A program made the translations under genes and the position numbers. From the NCBI RefSeq assembly GCF_022414535.1, contig NZ_JADWYM010000029.1, forward strand, positions 23,835 to 87,834: 64,000 nucleotides of DNA, read 5' to 3'. This document shows positions 17,748-25,841 of this stretch, in pieces (positions within the stretch are counted from its first letter, which is position 1; each line of letters starts with the position of its first letter). The notes below the pieces were generated by a model. It searched no databases, was not told the DNA's origin, and worked only from the letters and a program-made list of their open reading frames with translations. Source of the DNA: Streptomyces sp. MUM 2J (GTDB taxonomy: Bacteria > Actinomycetota > Actinomycetes > Streptomycetales > Streptomycetaceae).

Positions 17748-18272
17748 TCAGGCGCTGCGGTCGAGAGCGCGCAGCGAGCGGTCGGTGATGGAACGGGCAC
17801 CGCGGCCGATCGCGATCGTCCCGGACTGGACGAGCTCCTTGATGCCGTACGGCTCCAGCATCTTGAGCATCGCCGACAGCTTGTCGTTGCTGCCCGTGGC
17901 CTCGATCGTGACGGCCTCCGGGGAGACGTCGACGGTCTTGGCTCGGAACAGCTGGACGATCTCGACCACCTGGGAGCGCGTCTCGTTGTCGGCGCGCACC
18001 TTCACCAGAACGAGTTCGCGCTGAACGGCCTGCGACGGCTCCAGCTCGACGATCTTCAGCACGTTGACGAGCTTGTTGAGCTGCTTGGTCACCTGCTCCA
18101 GTGGCAGGTCCTCGACGTTCACCACGATGGTGATGCGGGAGATGTCGGGGTGCTCGGTGACGCCCACGGCGAGCGAGTCGATGTTGAACCCGCGGCGGGA
18201 GAACAGTGCTGCGATGCGGGCGAGGATGCCGGGCGTGTTCTCCACCAGGACGGAGAGCGTGTGCTTGGACAT
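17748..18272 (-). CDS. ilvH: Acetolactate synthase small (regulatory) subunit
   Basis: A 174-residue regulatory subunit with an N-terminal ACT domain (HTLSVLVENTPGILARIAAL, GFNIDSLAVGVTEHPDISR) that binds valine and a C-terminal ALS_ss domain. It stimulates the large subunit encoded just upstream and gives it feedback inhibition. Spacing from ilvB is 22 bases, so the two are co-transcribed and subject to the ilvB leader attenuator. Confidence 0.96.
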   Translation of the reverse strand: MSKHTLSVLVENTPGILARIAALFSRRGFNIDSLAVGVTEHPDISRITIVVNVEDLPLEQVTKQLNKLVNVLKIVELEPSQAVQRELVLVKVRADNETRSQVVEIVQLFRAKTVDVSPEAVTIEATGSNDKLSAMLKMLEPYGIKELVQSGTIAIGRGARSITDRSLRALDRSA

Positions 18273-18294
18273 GGTCGTGAGGCTCTCTTCTCGC

Positions 18295-20154
18295 TCAGTC
18301 GTCTTCGTTGTCGCCGAAGTCGGGGCGGACGTCCCGGGCGGCCATGATCTCGTCGTTGGAGGTGCCGGCGGCGACCATCGGCCAGACCATGGCGTCCTGG
18401 TGGACGATGAAGTCGACGACCACGGGGCGGTCGTTGACCGCGTTCGCCTCTTCGATGACCTTGTCGAGGTCGGCGGGGTCCTCGCAGCGGATGGCGTGGC
18501 AGCCCATGGCCTCGGACAGCTTCACGAAGTCGGGGATGCGGGTGCCCTGCGCGGGTTCCTTGCCGTCGTGCTCCGGACCGGAGTGCAGGACCGTGTTGGA
18601 GTAGCGCTGGTTGTAGAACAGGGTCTGCCACTGGCGAACCATGCCGAGGGCACCGTTGTTGATGACGGCGACCTTGATCGGGATGTTGTTGAGCGCGCAG
18701 GTGGTCAGTTCCTGGTTGGTCATCTGGAAACAGCCGTCGCCGTCGATGGCCCAGACGGCCCGGTCCGGCACACCGGCCTTGGCGCCCATGGCGGCCGGGA
18801 CGGCGTAGCCCATGGTCCCGGCGCCGCCCGAGTTCAGCCAGGTGGCGGGCCTGTCGTACTGGATGAAGTGCGCGGCCCACATCTGGTGCTGGCCCACGCC
18901 CGCCGCGAACACGGTGCCCTCGGGAGCGAGCTGCCCGATACGCTCGATGACCTGCTGGGGGGAGAGCGAACCGTCGTCCGGCTGGTCGTAGCCGAGCGGG
19001 TAGGTCTCGCGCCAGCGGCTGAGGTCCTTCCACCAGGCGCTGTAGTCGCCGCGGTGCCCGTCGCTGTGCTCCTTCTGCACGGCCTGGACCAGGTCGGCGA
19101 TGACCTCGCGGGCGTCGCCGACGATGGGCACGTCGGCGACGCGGTTCTTGCCGATCTCCGCCGGGTCGATGTCGGCGTGGACGATCTTGGCGTACGGGGC
19201 GAAGCTGTCCAGCTTGCCGGTGACGCGGTCGTCGAAGCGGGCGCCGAGGGCGACGATCAGGTCGGACTTCTGCAGCGCGGTGACAGCGGTGACCGCACCG
19301 TGCATGCCCGGCATCCCCACGTGCAGCGGGTGGCTGTCGGGGAACGCGCCGAGCCCCATGAGGGTGGTGGTGACCGGCGCGCCGGTGAGTTCGGCGAGGA
19401 CCTTCAGCTCGGTGGTGGCCTTGGCCTTCAGGACGCCACCGCCGACGTAGAGGACGGGCCGCCTGGCGGAGGTGATGAGCTTCGCGGCCTCGCGGATCTG
19501 CTTGGCGTGCGGCTTGGTCACCGGGCGGTAGCCGGGCAGGTCCATCGTGGGCGGCCAGGAGAAGGTGGTCCTCGCCTGGAGGGCGTCCTTGGAGATGTCG
19601 ACCAGGACCGGGCCCGGGCGGCCGGTGGAGGCGATGTGGAATGCCTGCGCGATCACCCGCGGGATGTCCTCGGCCCTGGTGACCAGGAAGTTGTGCTTGG
19701 TGATCGGCATGGTGATGCCGACGATGTCCGCCTCCTGGAAGGCGTCCGTACCGATCGACGTGGACGCGACCTGGCCGGTGATCGCGACCATCGGGACCGA
19801 GTCCATGTGGGCGTCCGCGATCGGCGTGACCAGGTTGGTCGCCCCCGGGCCGGAGGTGGCCATGCACACCCCGACCTTGCCGGTGGCCTGCGCGTAGCCG
19901 GTGGCCGCGTGTCCGGCGCCCTGTTCGTGGCGGACCAGGACGTGGCGCACCCGGGAGGAGTCCATCAGCGGGTCGTACGCCGGCAGGATCGCACCGCCGG
20001 GAATGCCGAACACCGTGTCGGCGCCGACCTCCTCGAGAGAGCGGATGAGGGACTGCGCACCCGTGACGTGCTCGACGGGCGTCGGCTGCTGTCCTCCGGA
20101 TCGGGGCCGCGGCTGCGGATGATGGGCCCCGGTGGCCTGCTCGGTCATCGGCAT
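18295..20154 (-). CDS. ilvB: Acetolactate synthase large (catalytic) subunit
   Basis: A 619-residue thiamine-diphosphate enzyme condensing pyruvate with pyruvate or 2-oxobutyrate, the first common step of branched-chain amino-acid synthesis. The activating Glu is in VRHEQGAGHAATGYAQ; the ThDP/magnesium motif starts AIDGDGCFQMTNQEL and ends in NN; FAD-binding segments lie between. The first 30 or so residues form a Pro/Gln-rich non-conserved extension. It is the first structural gene behind an attenuator (leader peptide 20293-20334, terminator 20218-20251), which should raise expression when branched-chain tRNAs are uncharged. Confidence 0.97.
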   Translation of the reverse strand: MPMTEQATGAHHPQPRPRSGGQQPTPVEHVTGAQSLIRSLEEVGADTVFGIPGGAILPAYDPLMDSSRVRHVLVRHEQGAGHAATGYAQATGKVGVCMATSGPGATNLVTPIADAHMDSVPMVAITGQVASTSIGTDAFQEADIVGITMPITKHNFLVTRAEDIPRVIAQAFHIASTGRPGPVLVDISKDALQARTTFSWPPTMDLPGYRPVTKPHAKQIREAAKLITSARRPVLYVGGGVLKAKATTELKVLAELTGAPVTTTLMGLGAFPDSHPLHVGMPGMHGAVTAVTALQKSDLIVALGARFDDRVTGKLDSFAPYAKIVHADIDPAEIGKNRVADVPIVGDAREVIADLVQAVQKEHSDGHRGDYSAWWKDLSRWRETYPLGYDQPDDGSLSPQQVIERIGQLAPEGTVFAAGVGQHQMWAAHFIQYDRPATWLNSGGAGTMGYAVPAAMGAKAGVPDRAVWAIDGDGCFQMTNQELTTCALNNIPIKVAVINNGALGMVRQWQTLFYNQRYSNTVLHSGPEHDGKEPAQGTRIPDFVKLSEAMGCHAIRCEDPADLDKVIEEANAVNDRPVVVDFIVHQDAMVWPMVAAGTSNDEIMAARDVRPDFGDNEDD

Positions 20155-20217
20155 TCTCTTCTCGATGCTGAGGGTTTTTGCGAAGTTCGGGCGAAGTGCG
20201 GCTGTTGCTGGTGCAAC

Positions 20218-20251
20218 AAAAAACCCCTCGTGCCGTAAGGCAAGCGAGGGG
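20218..20251 (-). terminator. ilvB attenuator terminator
   Basis: On the minus strand CCCCTCG plus TTGCC pairs with GGCA and GAGGGG around a TTAC loop, and is followed by six T residues. This classical intrinsic terminator, rare in such a GC-rich genome, lies between the leader peptide and ilvB. Confidence 0.9.
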
Positions 20252-20292
20252 AGCGCGCCGGGTGGGTTCGCTGAGCGATCAGAGGCTCAGCG

Positions 20293-20334
20293 TCAGCCGA
20301 CGCGCTTTCCAAGTACGAGAATTCGGGTGCGCAT
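20293..20334 (-). CDS. ilvB leader peptide (13 residues)
   Basis: The frame encodes MRTRILVLGKRVG and stops at TGA. The run Ile-Leu-Val-Leu followed by Val is what a branched-chain amino-acid attenuator needs: ribosome stalling at these codons would favour the antiterminator over the hairpin at 20218-20251. The likely start of transcription falls at or next to the ATG, so the message is probably leaderless, as is usual for Streptomyces leader peptides. The peptide has no known role beyond its translation. Confidence 0.88.
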   Translation of the reverse strand: MRTRILVLGKRVG

Positions 20335-20341
20335 GGCACAG

Positions 20342-20371
20342 ACCCTCCCCCCGGCACGCACCCGGTGTCAA
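20342..20371 (-). promoter_or_regulatory. ilvB promoter
   Basis: On the minus strand a perfect TTGACA (20371-20366) is followed after 18 bases by GAGGGT (20347-20342). The predicted start of transcription is within a base or two of the leader-peptide ATG at 20334. The -35 box overlaps the stop codon of the upstream gene. Confidence 0.55.
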
Positions 20372-23300
20372 GTGGGTGGGACGGGAGTCTCATCATGTGA
20401 GCGCAGTGCAGTTCCACCGAGTGCGCCGCGGCCCAGAACCACGGACACACCCCCGGTGTACACCCCTGCACCGCCGCCCGCGAGGGCCGGTTCGGCCGGC
20501 GTGTGCGGCACCGGGAAATGACCGGATCCGAGCGCTCTGCGCAGCCGGTACTCGTCCAGCGGACCGGCGAACGCCATCCCCTGTCCGTGCGTGCAGCCCA
20601 TCGCACGCAGGGCGACGATCTGCTCGGGCAGGTCCACACCCTCGGCCACGGACTGGAGTCCGAGGTCGCCGGCGATCCTGAGCAGACCGGCGGTGATCTT
20701 GCGAAGCCGCGTCGACTCCACGACTCCCTCGACCAGGGTGCGGTCGAGTTTCAGCAGGTCCACGGGGAGCCGCCGCAGCGCCGTGACGGACGCGCAGCCC
20801 GTACCGAAGCCGTCGAGCGCGATGCGTACGCCGATCCGCCGGAGCGCTGTCAGCCTGCGCTCCAGCTCGTCCATCGGCACCCGGGGGTCGAGGTCGGCCA
20901 GTTCCATGACCAGCGAACCGGACGGCAGGCCGTGCCGGTTCAGCAGCGCTTCGATCGAGCCGAGCGGCATCGACCGGTCCAGCAGGCGCCGGGCGGAGAC
21001 GCGGACGGCCACGGGCACCGCGACACCGGCCGCGGTGCGCTCGGCGGCCTGCTCGACGGCCTCCTGGAGCATCCAGCGGCCCAGCTCGGCGGTCTTGTCG
21101 CTGTCCTCGGCGACCCGCAGGAACTCGGCGGGCGTGAACAGCACGCCCTGCGAGGAGCGCCAGCGGGCCTGGGCGGCGACCGCCGTGATCCGGCCGTCCT
21201 CCAGCCCGACCACGGGCTGGTGCAGCAGGGTGAACTCGCCGTCGTGCAGCGCGGCCCGCAGCCGGGTGGCCAGCTCGGCCTTGCGGACGACGTCGTGCTG
21301 CATCTGCGGCTGGTACAGCTCCACGCGGCCCTTGCCGCCCGCCTTGGCCCGGTACATCGCGAGGTCGGCGTTGCGCAGCAGCTCGGCCGCGCCCAGGCCC
21401 GGTTCGGCGAAGGCGACGCCGATGGAGGCGTTGACCCGGACGTCGTTGCCGTCGATGAGATAGGGCTGGGAGAGCGTGCCCCTGAGACGGTCGGCCAGCT
21501 CCAGGATGTGGCGTTCGCGTGCCGTGCGGTCACGCGTGCCGTCGCCGGCGATCAGGGCCGCGAACTCGTCGCCGCCCAGCCGGGACGCGGTGTCCCCCTG
21601 GCGGACCGCGTCCTGGAGTCTGCGGGCGGCCTGGACGAGCAGCGCGTCGCCGGCCTGGTGCCCGATGGTGTCGTTGACGGCCTTGAAGCCGTCGAGGTCG
21701 ATGAAGAGGACGGCCGTGTTGAGCAGGGCGGTGCCCCGGTCCGTGGCGCGGCGTCCGGACAGGGCCTGCTGCACGCGCCGGGTGAACAGGGCGCGGTTGG
21801 GCAGGTCGGTGAGCGGGTCGTGCTCGGCGTTGTGCTGCAACTGCGCCTGGAGGCGGACGCGTTCGGTCACGTCCCGGCTGTTGAAGATGAGGCCGCCCTG
21901 GTGGCGGTTGACGGTGGACTCGACGTTCAGCCAGCCTCTCCCGCCGCCCGAGCGGAAGCGGCACTCGATGCGCGTGGTCGCCTCCTCGGCCGGACTGGCG
22001 GCGAGGAAGCGGCGCACCTCGTGCAGCACGCAGCCCAGATCGTCCGGGTGGATGAGGTGGGCCAGCTCGGTGCCCACCAGTTCCTCGGCGGGACGGCCGT
22101 AGACCCCGGCCGCGGCCGGGGAGACGTACCGGAGGATGCCGTTGGGCGCGGCGATCATGATGACGTCGCTGGAGCCCTGCACCAGGGAGCGGAAGTGGTT
22201 CTCCTTCTGCGCGAGTTCCTGGGTGAGGGTGATGTTGTCGAGCAGCATGATCCCCTGGCGGACCACGAGGGCGAGCACGACGGTGCCGCCGGTCAGCAGC
22301 ACCACGCGGGAGACGCTGCGGCCGTTGAGGACGTTGTAGAGGATCCCCAGGGTGCAGACCGCGGCGGCGAGGTACGGCGTGAGCGCGGCGAGGGACCCGG
22401 TGATGGGCCGGGTGGCCGGAAAGCGCCCCTGTTCGCCCCCCGGCGGCAGTGGCCGGCCGGCAGGGCTCCGGCCGGGCAGGTGCTCGTGGACCACGCGCGT
22501 GTGCCCGTGGCCGTCGGGCCGGTGGCGGGCGGCCCAGGGGGCGTAGGCGAGGAGCAGCGAGCCGGCGAACCAGCCCGCGTCGAGCAACTGGCCGGAGCGG
22601 TAGCTGTTGTGCAGCAGCGGCGAGGTGAACATCGCGTCGCACATCACGGTCAGGGCGAGCGCGCCGACCGCGGTGTTGACGGCCGTGCGGTTCACCGCCG
22701 AGCGCCGGAAGTGCAGCACCAGCACCATGCTCACCAGGGCGATGTCGAGCAGCGGGTACGCCAGCGACAGCGCCACGTGCGCGACGCTCGGGCCGTCGAA
22801 CGCGGCGGCCTGGGCCAGCGCGAGACTCCAGGACAGGGTGAGCAGGGAGCCCGCGATCAGCCAGGCGTCGAGCACCAGGCAGACCCAGCCGGCCTTGGTC
22901 ACCGGCCTCTTGGCGAGGACCAGCAGCCCCACGATGGCGGGCGGCGCGAAGCACAGGAAGAACAGGTCGGCGTAGGAGGGGCTGGGCACGGGCAGGTCGA
23001 GCACGACCTCGTACCACCCCCAGATGCCGTTGCCCAGGGCCGCCATCGCCGAGGACAGGGCGAACAGCAGCCAGGCCGGTCGAAAGCGGACGCGCCGGGA
23101 GCGCGCGTAGAGGAAGCAGGACACCGCGGCCGTGCCCGCCGCGCCGGCCAGCCCGAAGTCGCCCATGACGAGCGCGAGCCGGTCCGACCCCCAGCCGAGG
23201 GCGGAGCCGACGGCGTACCCCGCGCACACCACGGCAAGCAGCAGCTGGTGGACCGTGCTCGCCCCGTCCCCGGGGACCGGCCCACGGGGTGGGGGTGCCT

Positions 23301-23625
23301 GTGCGGACGTCTGCGCCCGTAGTGCCGCGCCGAGGGCGGTCACCGGGGGCGGCGAGTTCACCGGGCCCTCCCGGTCCGCGCCGTCCCCCGGCCCCTGGGG
23401 CTGCGGTGCACCGGGCACGGGAGCCCTCGGCGGACGGCCGGCGGGCGTGGGTGCGGGGTGTGCCGACCGCTGCGCCGGCCGCAGGGGGCCGGAAGAGTGG
23501 GGTGGCTGTTGTGATCGGCGTGGTGACCGCGTCTGCGTGCGACTGTGTGCCAGGGTCGCTGCCGGTGGTCCCGCCGCGTCGGATCGTTCGCCCATAGGCC
23601 GTGCATCGCCCGTCGCCCCCCTCAC
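20368..23625 (-). CDS. Membrane PAS-GGDEF-EAL c-di-GMP signalling protein with degenerate EAL
   Basis: About 1085 residues, probably the CdgF-type protein of Streptomyces (name from memory). A disordered Pro/Arg/Gln-rich N-terminus of about 125 residues is followed by about ten membrane segments (125-465), a PAS/PAC module (about 476-590, HFRSLVQGSSDVIMIAAPNG), GGDEF with intact RLGGDEFAAL near 683, and an EAL domain from about 780. The GGDEF motif predicts diguanylate cyclase activity. EAL residues are lost: EALVRW reads AAQARW, the metal Asn in VNLS is Arg (AVRVSARRL), ELTE reads ELAD, DDFG reads DGFG and EGVE reads EGVD. The start is uncertain: GTG 23625 or ATG 23595, neither with a clear ribosome site. 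Confidence 0.88.
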   Translation of the reverse strand: MRGATGDARPMGERSDAAGPPAATLAHSRTQTRSPRRSQQPPHSSGPLRPAQRSAHPAPTPAGRPPRAPVPGAPQPQGPGDGADREGPVNSPPPVTALGAALRAQTSAQAPPPRGPVPGDGASTVHQLLLAVVCAGYAVGSALGWGSDRLALVMGDFGLAGAAGTAAVSCFLYARSRRVRFRPAWLLFALSSAMAALGNGIWGWYEVVLDLPVPSPSYADLFFLCFAPPAIVGLLVLAKRPVTKAGWVCLVLDAWLIAGSLLTLSWSLALAQAAAFDGPSVAHVALSLAYPLLDIALVSMVLVLHFRRSAVNRTAVNTAVGALALTVMCDAMFTSPLLHNSYRSGQLLDAGWFAGSLLLAYAPWAARHRPDGHGHTRVVHEHLPGRSPAGRPLPPGGEQGRFPATRPITGSLAALTPYLAAAVCTLGILYNVLNGRSVSRVVLLTGGTVVLALVVRQGIMLLDNITLTQELAQKENHFRSLVQGSSDVIMIAAPNGILRYVSPAAAGVYGRPAEELVGTELAHLIHPDDLGCVLHEVRRFLAASPAEEATTRIECRFRSGGGRGWLNVESTVNRHQGGLIFNSRDVTERVRLQAQLQHNAEHDPLTDLPNRALFTRRVQQALSGRRATDRGTALLNTAVLFIDLDGFKAVNDTIGHQAGDALLVQAARRLQDAVRQGDTASRLGGDEFAALIAGDGTRDRTARERHILELADRLRGTLSQPYLIDGNDVRVNASIGVAFAEPGLGAAELLRNADLAMYRAKAGGKGRVELYQPQMQHDVVRKAELATRLRAALHDGEFTLLHQPVVGLEDGRITAVAAQARWRSSQGVLFTPAEFLRVAEDSDKTAELGRWMLQEAVEQAAERTAAGVAVPVAVRVSARRLLDRSMPLGSIEALLNRHGLPSGSLVMELADLDPRVPMDELERRLTALRRIGVRIALDGFGTGCASVTALRRLPVDLLKLDRTLVEGVVESTRLRKITAGLLRIAGDLGLQSVAEGVDLPEQIVALRAMGCTHGQGMAFAGPLDEYRLRRALGSGHFPVPHTPAEPALAGGGAGVYTGGVSVVLGRGALGGTALRSHDETPVPPT

Positions 23626-23682
23626 CAGTCTGCAATGTCCATCCCCGGCGCCGAACGGTGCGCGCGGCGCAGCCCCTGTCGG

Positions 23683-23702
23683 GACGATACACCAGTATCG
23701 TC
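23683..23702. promoter_or_regulatory. Perfect palindrome upstream of the GGDEF-EAL gene
   Basis: GACGATAC and GTATCGTC form an 8-bp inverted repeat separated by ACCA, about 60 bases before the start at 23625. It is AT-rich relative to its surroundings and ideally placed for an operator controlling the c-di-GMP gene. No family was recognised. Confidence 0.5.
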
Positions 23703-23796
23703 ACTCAGGGACATAGCTTCTCTACGCTCCGTGACGACCAGCGGGAACGTGGGCACGGGCCGCGTTCGAAGGACTGCGGAGGGTGTGCGAACAGGG

Positions 23797-24738
23797 TCAC
23801 GCGCCCGTCGTCAGGATCACGTTGCGCAGAGGCTCCCGGTTCACGAATCGCGTCAACTGGTCCACCAGCAGTCGCTTGGCACGCGGCAGGAAGGCGGAGG
23901 TGGGCCCGCCGACATGGGGGCTGACGAGCACGCCCGGCGCGCGCCACAGGGGATGGTCCCGGGGCAGCGGCTCGGGATCGGTGACGTCGAGCGCCGCGGT
24001 GATCCGTCCGGTCTCCAGCTCCGCCAGCAGCGCCTTGGTGTCGACCACGGGCCCGCGGGCGACGTTCACGAGCAGGGCGCCCTCCTTCATACGGGACAGG
24101 AACGCGCCGTCGGCCAGACCCCGGGTGGTCTCCGTCAGCGGCACGGACAGGATGACGACGTCGGCCTCGGGCAGCAGCACGGGCAGGTCGGTGAACGGGT
24201 GCACGGGACCGCGCGCCGTGGTGCGCGCGGAGCGCGCGACGCGTGCGACGTGCGCGAGCTCGAAGGGCGTGAGCCGGTCCTCGATCGCAGAGCCGATCGC
24301 GCCGTAGCCCACGATGAGGACGTTCCGGTCGGCCAGCGCGGGCCGGAAGCCGCCCCGCCACTCGCCGCGTTCCTGCGCGCGGACGTAGTCGGGGATGCCG
24401 CGCAGGGAGGCCAGGACCAGTGCCAGGGTCAGTTCCGCGGTGCTCGCCTCGTGCACGCCGCGCGCGTTGCACAGCCGTACACCGGGACGCAGGTGCTTCA
24501 GGCCGGGCTCCACGTGGTCGATGCCGGCGGAGAGGGTCTGCACCACCTCGACGGACGTCATCCCGGGCAGCGGGCGTACGCCGATGCCGCCGGGCTTCAT
24601 GTAGGGCACGACGTAGTACGTGCAGTCGGCCGGGTCGGCCGGGAAGTCCTCCCCGCCGTCCCAGAAGCGGTAGTTCAGGCCCTCGGGGAGTCCGTCGATC
24701 TCGTCGGCGCGGAGGGGCAGCCACACGTCAGCAGTCAT
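23797..24738 (-). CDS. D-isomer-specific 2-hydroxyacid dehydrogenase
   Basis: A 313-residue NAD(P)-dependent reductase of the D-2-hydroxyacid dehydrogenase family. It has the NAD-binding VLIVGYGAIGSAIEDRL (GxGxxG), the Arg loop LLVNVARGPVVDTKAL, the Glu in ALDVTDPEPLP and the catalytic His in LVSPHVGGPT. It is shorter than serA, lacks ACT domains and has no amidation of its N-terminus, so it may be a glyoxylate/hydroxypyruvate-type or phosphonate-type reductase. Its start is divergent from the aldo/keto reductase gene with 76 bases between. The substrate is unknown. Confidence 0.88.
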   Translation of the reverse strand: MTADVWLPLRADEIDGLPEGLNYRFWDGGEDFPADPADCTYYVVPYMKPGGIGVRPLPGMTSVEVVQTLSAGIDHVEPGLKHLRPGVRLCNARGVHEASTAELTLALVLASLRGIPDYVRAQERGEWRGGFRPALADRNVLIVGYGAIGSAIEDRLTPFELAHVARVARSARTTARGPVHPFTDLPVLLPEADVVILSVPLTETTRGLADGAFLSRMKEGALLVNVARGPVVDTKALLAELETGRITAALDVTDPEPLPRDHPLWRAPGVLVSPHVGGPTSAFLPRAKRLLVDQLTRFVNREPLRNVILTTGA

Positions 24739-24814
24739 GTCAGGAGGCTATGTCAGGTCCGCGGACACGCAGAGGTTAGGTTGGGGACGCCGGCAGAGGG
24801 AGGGTCACGAGCAG

Positions 24815-25813
24815 GTGGAGCGCAGGACGATCGGCGCGACGGCGCTCCCGGTGGGAGCCGTCGGACTCGGGTGCATGCCGATGAGCTGGGCGTACAGCGG
24901 GTCGCGGCAGCGGGGCGAGCAGTCCGTGCGGGCGGTCGGCCGGGCGCTGGACCTGGGCTCGACACTGCTGGACACCGCCGACATGTACGGCCCGTTCACC
25001 AACGAACTGCTGCTGGGGCGGGTGTTGAAGGAGCGCCGGGCGGATGCCTTCGTGTCCACCAAGGTCGGCCTGCTGGCGGGCGAGCAGCACATCGTGGCCA
25101 ACGGCCGCCCCGGGTATGTGAAGCGGGCCTGCGACGCCTCGCTGCGCCGGCTCCAGACGGACGTCATCGACCTGTACCAGCTGCACCGCGCCGATCCGGA
25201 GGTCCCGGTCGAGGAGACGTGGGGGGCGATGGCGGAGCTGGTCGGGGCGGGCAAGGTCCGGGCCCTCGGCCTGTGCGCGGTCGGGGTGCGCGGGGGCCGC
25301 CGCACCGGGGCCGGGCTGTACGACACCACGATCCGGCAGCTCCAGCGGGTCCAGCAGGTCTTCCCGGTCGGCGCGGTGCAGGCGGAACTGTCGGTGTGGT
25401 CGCCGGAGGCGCTCCGGACGCTGCTGCCGTGGTGCGCCGCGCGCGGCGTCGGCTTCCTGGCGGCGATGCCGCTCGGCAACGGCTTCCTGACCGGCACACT
25501 CACCCCGGGCGAGGGCTTCGAACCGGACGACATGCGCGCCCGCCATCCCCGCTTCACCGCCGAGATGATGGCCGCCAACCAGCCGATCGTCGCCGGTCTG
25601 CGCCGGATCGCCGCCCGGCACGGTGCGTCGGTCACCCCGGGCCAGATCGCCCTCGCCTGGGTCCTGGCCCAGGGCCGCCACGTGGTTCCGGTGCCGGGCG
25701 CGAAGCAGGAGCGCTGGGTGGCGGAGAACGCGGGCGCCGCGGACCTGCGGCTGACGGCCGAGGACCTGGCGGAGGTTGCGGCCCTGCCCGCGGCGCGGGG
25801 ATCGTGGGACTGA
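24815..25813 (+). CDS. Aldo/keto reductase
   Basis: A 332-residue (alpha/beta)8 NADPH oxidoreductase. The catalytic tetrad is visible: Asp in LLDTADMYG with its Tyr, Lys in AFVSTKVGLL and His in LYQLHRADP; VVPVPGAKQERWVAEN near the C-terminus is the NADPH phosphate-binding region. The GTG at 24815 follows GGAGGG at about 10 bases and starts VERRTIGATALPVGAVGLG, the usual N-terminus; upstream in-frame codons lack homology. The next gene begins 28 bases downstream, suggesting co-transcription. The substrate is unknown. Confidence 0.88.
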   Translation: MERRTIGATALPVGAVGLGCMPMSWAYSGSRQRGEQSVRAVGRALDLGSTLLDTADMYGPFTNELLLGRVLKERRADAFVSTKVGLLAGEQHIVANGRPGYVKRACDASLRRLQTDVIDLYQLHRADPEVPVEETWGAMAELVGAGKVRALGLCAVGVRGGRRTGAGLYDTTIRQLQRVQQVFPVGAVQAELSVWSPEALRTLLPWCAARGVGFLAAMPLGNGFLTGTLTPGEGFEPDDMRARHPRFTAEMMAANQPIVAGLRRIAARHGASVTPGQIALAWVLAQGRHVVPVPGAKQERWVAENAGAADLRLTAEDLAEVAALPAARGSWD

Positions 25814-25841
25814 GCCGGGCCGCGTCGGAGGGACCGTGATC

